Assembly (NCBI GenBank): GCA_023249275.1
Contig: JAHFCV010000032.1
Coordinates: forward strand, 1 to 15,884
Source of the DNA: Candidatus Methanoperedens sp.
GTDB taxonomy: Archaea > Halobacteriota > Methanosarcinia > Methanosarcinales > Methanoperedenaceae
Direction: 5' to 3'
DNA: 15,884 nucleotides
Below the pieces are notes generated by a model. That model was not told where the DNA came from. It did not search any database and saw only the letters and a program-made list of their open reading frames with translations. Shown here piece after piece: positions 14,348 through 15,884 of this stretch. The position numbers and the translations under genes were made by a program. Every line of letters starts with the position of its first letter. The stretch's first letter is position 1.

Positions 14348-14992
14348 ATGGAAAAAGTAACGGTTGAAAAATTCGCACTCGGCGTCAGGGCGACCCACTG
14401 GCTGCATAGCGCCCTGATAATCGGATTTTTAATCACAGGGTACGGGATTTTCAGCGGGGCATATCTTTTCGGGGATTATGCCACGAATCTTGCCCTGCAT
14501 ATGATAATGGCGTTTATCATCCTGATGGACGGTCTCTGGCATATCTATTTCATGACCGTGACTGGAGAACCCCGCTCGATATGGATTACATGGGATGATA
14601 TCAGGGATATAATAAAAATCGCCAAAAATTTTCTTGGCATATCAAAAGAATATCCGGAATACGGAACGTATGATGTTGAAGCGAAAAAGTTTCATGGGAA
14701 ATACCATCCCGTGATTAAAATCAAATACTGGGGAGATATGTGGTCCCTTGGTTTTGCTGCAATAAGCGGGTTCAGTTTGTATTACGTTTCTGTCTTTAAT
14801 TATGTCAATTTTTATATGAGCTTTATTGGCATACAAATCAATCTGTTGTGGTTCAGGGCAATTCATTTTATCATTTTCCTGTATTTCTTCTGCGTATTGA
14901 TGTTCCATGTATATCTGGCGCTCATACCCGTGAACAGGGAACTCCTGAACTCCATGATATACGGAAAAGAGAATGCAGAGGTACACGAATGA
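14348..14992 (+). CDS. Hydrogenase b-type cytochrome, membrane subunit
   Basis: This 214-residue protein has four membrane helices at about 20-40, 48-69, 131-150 and 168-194. The histidines fit bis-His b-heme binding as in the Ni-Fe hydrogenase cytochrome b / cytochrome b561 families: His17 and His20 (THWLH), His51, His65, His173 and His187. Heme ligand assignment is by analogy. It would take electrons from the distal cluster of the small subunit and reduce a membrane carrier (methanophenazine in Methanosarcinales, or a quinone). The ATG at 14348 is chosen because AGGTGA directly precedes it at good spacing. The frame is open back to 14273 only inside the large-subunit gene. The loop between helices 2 and 3 (about 70-128) is long and charged. 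The stop overlaps the next ATG (ATGA). Confidence 0.92.
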   Translation: MEKVTVEKFALGVRATHWLHSALIIGFLITGYGIFSGAYLFGDYATNLALHMIMAFIILMDGLWHIYFMTVTGEPRSIWITWDDIRDIIKIAKNFLGISKEYPEYGTYDVEAKKFHGKYHPVIKIKYWGDMWSLGFAAISGFSLYYVSVFNYVNFYMSFIGIQINLLWFRAIHFIIFLYFFCVLMFHVYLALIPVNRELLNSMIYGKENAEVHE

Positions 14993-15483
14993 AAACCCCG
15001 TATTTTAATACGGGGTCTAAAACTTTGAGCAGAAAAATCGCCATAATCGGGGTGGGAAATCTTCTGATGGGGGATGACGGCATAGGCATCCATGCAGTGG
15101 AGGCTCTCAGGCATGAAGTTTTACCCTTGAATGTGTCGGTTTTTTCAGCGGAAACAAGGGCTTTTGATGCGCTTGAATACATGGACGGATGCGATAAGGC
15201 TGTGATAGTGGATGCATACAAGAAAGGCGGCACTCCGGGAAGCATTTACAGGTTTACCTTTGCCCCTTCAAGCGATGTACTGGATGAATCGTTTAACCTG
15301 AGCATGCATGACATCAACTTTATTGATGCACTCAGGGCTGGCAGGGGAATTTATAAATTACCGAAGAAGATTGTGATACTGGGAATTGAACCTGAGGTTC
15401 TTGAGTGCAGGCTTGGTTTATCTTTTAAATTGAATGAGGCTATTCCCAATTTAATTGAAGCAGTTAAATCAGAACTCTATTAG
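14989..15483 (+). CDS. Hydrogenase maturation protease (HyaD/HycI family)
   Basis: This nickel-dependent endopeptidase trims the C-terminal tail of the large subunit after nickel insertion. The family block IGVGNLLMGDDGIG is at residues 20-33. The presumed nickel ligands are Asp30, Asp76 (VDAYKKGG) and His107 (SMHDINFID). It has 164 residues from the ATG at 14989, which overlaps the cytochrome stop. The homologous part begins only at about residue 15. A TTG at 15025 would give a more usual length (152 residues) and has GGGGT (15012-15016) ahead of it. Codons 3-9 form a perfect hairpin. Both starts are possible. Confidence 0.93.
   Translation: MKTPYFNTGSKTLSRKIAIIGVGNLLMGDDGIGIHAVEALRHEVLPLNVSVFSAETRAFDALEYMDGCDKAVIVDAYKKGGTPGSIYRFTFAPSSDVLDESFNLSMHDINFIDALRAGRGIYKLPKKIVILGIEPEVLECRLGLSFKLNEAIPNLIEAVKSELY
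14995..15016 (+). repeat. Perfect 10-bp hairpin at the start of the protease gene
   Basis: ACCCCGTATT (14995-15004) pairs with AATACGGGGT (15007-15016) around a two-base centre, effectively an 8-9 bp stem with a 4-6 base loop. There is no T-run after it. Its 3' arm holds GGGGT, the ribosome-site candidate for an alternative TTG start at 15025. Confidence 0.7.
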
Positions 15484-15549
15484 ATTCACATGGAAAGTGA
15501 GGGTTTCATTTTAATATTAAAAGACCAAATTACATAGCGAGGAAAAAAT

Positions 15550-15753
15550 ATGGCTGAGATTATACGCGAATACGTAATTGAAACAAGACGCTATACAATG
15601 AATGGAAAAACAAAATTTGACAAGTGGATAAGCAATAACGAGAATATTAAAATCGAGGGGAACTATATCCGTTTTACCCCCATAAAAGGCAAGGAAAAGG
15701 GGAAGAGATTGTACCTTCCCTTTGAGAATATCCACATTGTTCGAGAGGCTTGA
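15550..15753 (+). CDS. Small basic protein of unknown function (67 residues)
   Basis: The product begins MAEIIREYVIETRRYTMNGK, contains RFTPIKGKEKGKRLYLPF, and ends ENIHIVREA. It is basic, with a probable mixed helix and strand fold, and has no known motif that I recognise. GAGG (15540-15543) lies at suitable distance ahead of the ATG, and a TATA-like TTTTAATATT lies near 15510. It is therefore probably a real gene with its own promoter, 66 bases after the hydrogenase operon. It ends 29 bases before the stop of a convergent gene. No link to hydrogenase function can be shown. Confidence 0.65.
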   Translation: MAEIIREYVIETRRYTMNGKTKFDKWISNNENIKIEGNYIRFTPIKGKEKGKRLYLPFENIHIVREA

Positions 15754-15782
15754 TCGGATATTTCCAATGCGGGTTGTTGCCT

Positions 15783-15884
15783 CTACAACATCTCCCTTAC
15801 ATACTCCACAGGATTCCTGAAAATCGCAACACCAGCGCCTTCTACGGGCAATTCCTCCCGCGTCCATGCGGGGTGGTTCGTCCT
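15783..15884 (-). CDS. C-terminal end of an unidentified protein, cut by the window edge
   Basis: Reading the minus strand from the window end gives 33 codons, RTNHPAWTREELPVEG, then AGVAIFRNPVEYVREML and a TAG at 15785-15783. The composition and the sensible ending look like genuine protein coding. The start lies beyond the right edge. I cannot name the family from this fragment. The overlapping longer minus-strand frame (15517-15867) has an unnatural composition and looks like a shadow. Confidence 0.55.
   Translation of the reverse strand, partial: RTNHPAWTREELPVEGAGVAIFRNPVEYVREML

Noticed and set aside
14995..15016. Reading the hairpin as an intrinsic terminator after the cytochrome gene
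   Set aside because: No T-run follows, and the protease gene begins before it with an ATGA overlap.
15517..15867. 116-residue minus-strand frame at the right edge
   Set aside because: It overlaps a better supported plus-strand gene (15550-15753) and begins inside a different frame that reads as a sensible protein C-terminus.
1..15884. CRISPR arrays, tRNA or rRNA genes
   Set aside because: No regularly spaced repeats, and no cloverleaf or rRNA-like stretches, were noticed on either strand by eye.

Overview
The window looks like chromosome of a Euryarchaeote, probably in or near the Methanosarcinales / 'Candidatus Methanoperedens' group. The grounds are archaeal TATA boxes about 25 bases ahead of leaderless or short-leader genes, GGTGA/GGAGG-type ribosome sites, a KaiC/RadA-like ATPase, an archaeal AK6-type kinase, and a hydrogenase with a b-type cytochrome. 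The genus is an inference from gene style, not a database match.

Layout. (1) Positions 1-1770 are a decayed accessory region. It holds the 3' half of an IS4-type transposase with a 52-base hairpin at its front, then a collapsed type I restriction-modification operon. That operon is a 75-residue hsdM-start/hsdS-end fusion, a fic gene lacking its catalytic middle, and a 33-residue hsdR stub. The original start/stop overlaps between the genes are still intact. (2) hypF (1791-4070). (3) A low-GC minus-strand pair at 4141-4917: a three-helix DUF6338-like membrane protein preceded by a 46-residue proline-rich protein. (4) A plus-strand housekeeping stretch at 5006-8996: a small unknown protein, a KaiC-like ATPase, argD, hisC, a long hairpin with a T-run, and an AK6/Fap7-like kinase. 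(5) A hydrogenase locus at 9116-15483: hypE, a Cys-rich 77-residue protein, convergent hypD and hypC, and, diverging from hypC, the [NiFe] hydrogenase small subunit, large subunit, cytochrome b and maturation protease. (6) A small unknown protein and the C-terminal end of a minus-strand gene cut by the right edge.

How it fits together. HypF and HypE make the CN ligands of the NiFe(CN)2CO centre, and HypC/HypD carry and assemble that centre. The large subunit receives it, and the HyaD/HycI-type protease then removes a 14-residue tail. The Tat signal of the small subunit exports the dimer, and the cytochrome b passes electrons to the membrane quinone or methanophenazine pool. hypA and hypB (nickel insertion) are not in the window. 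The most unusual protein feature is the small subunit's electron relay: the first proximal-cluster cysteine is replaced by Asp (D49), and the usual medial-cluster proline is replaced by Cys (C280).
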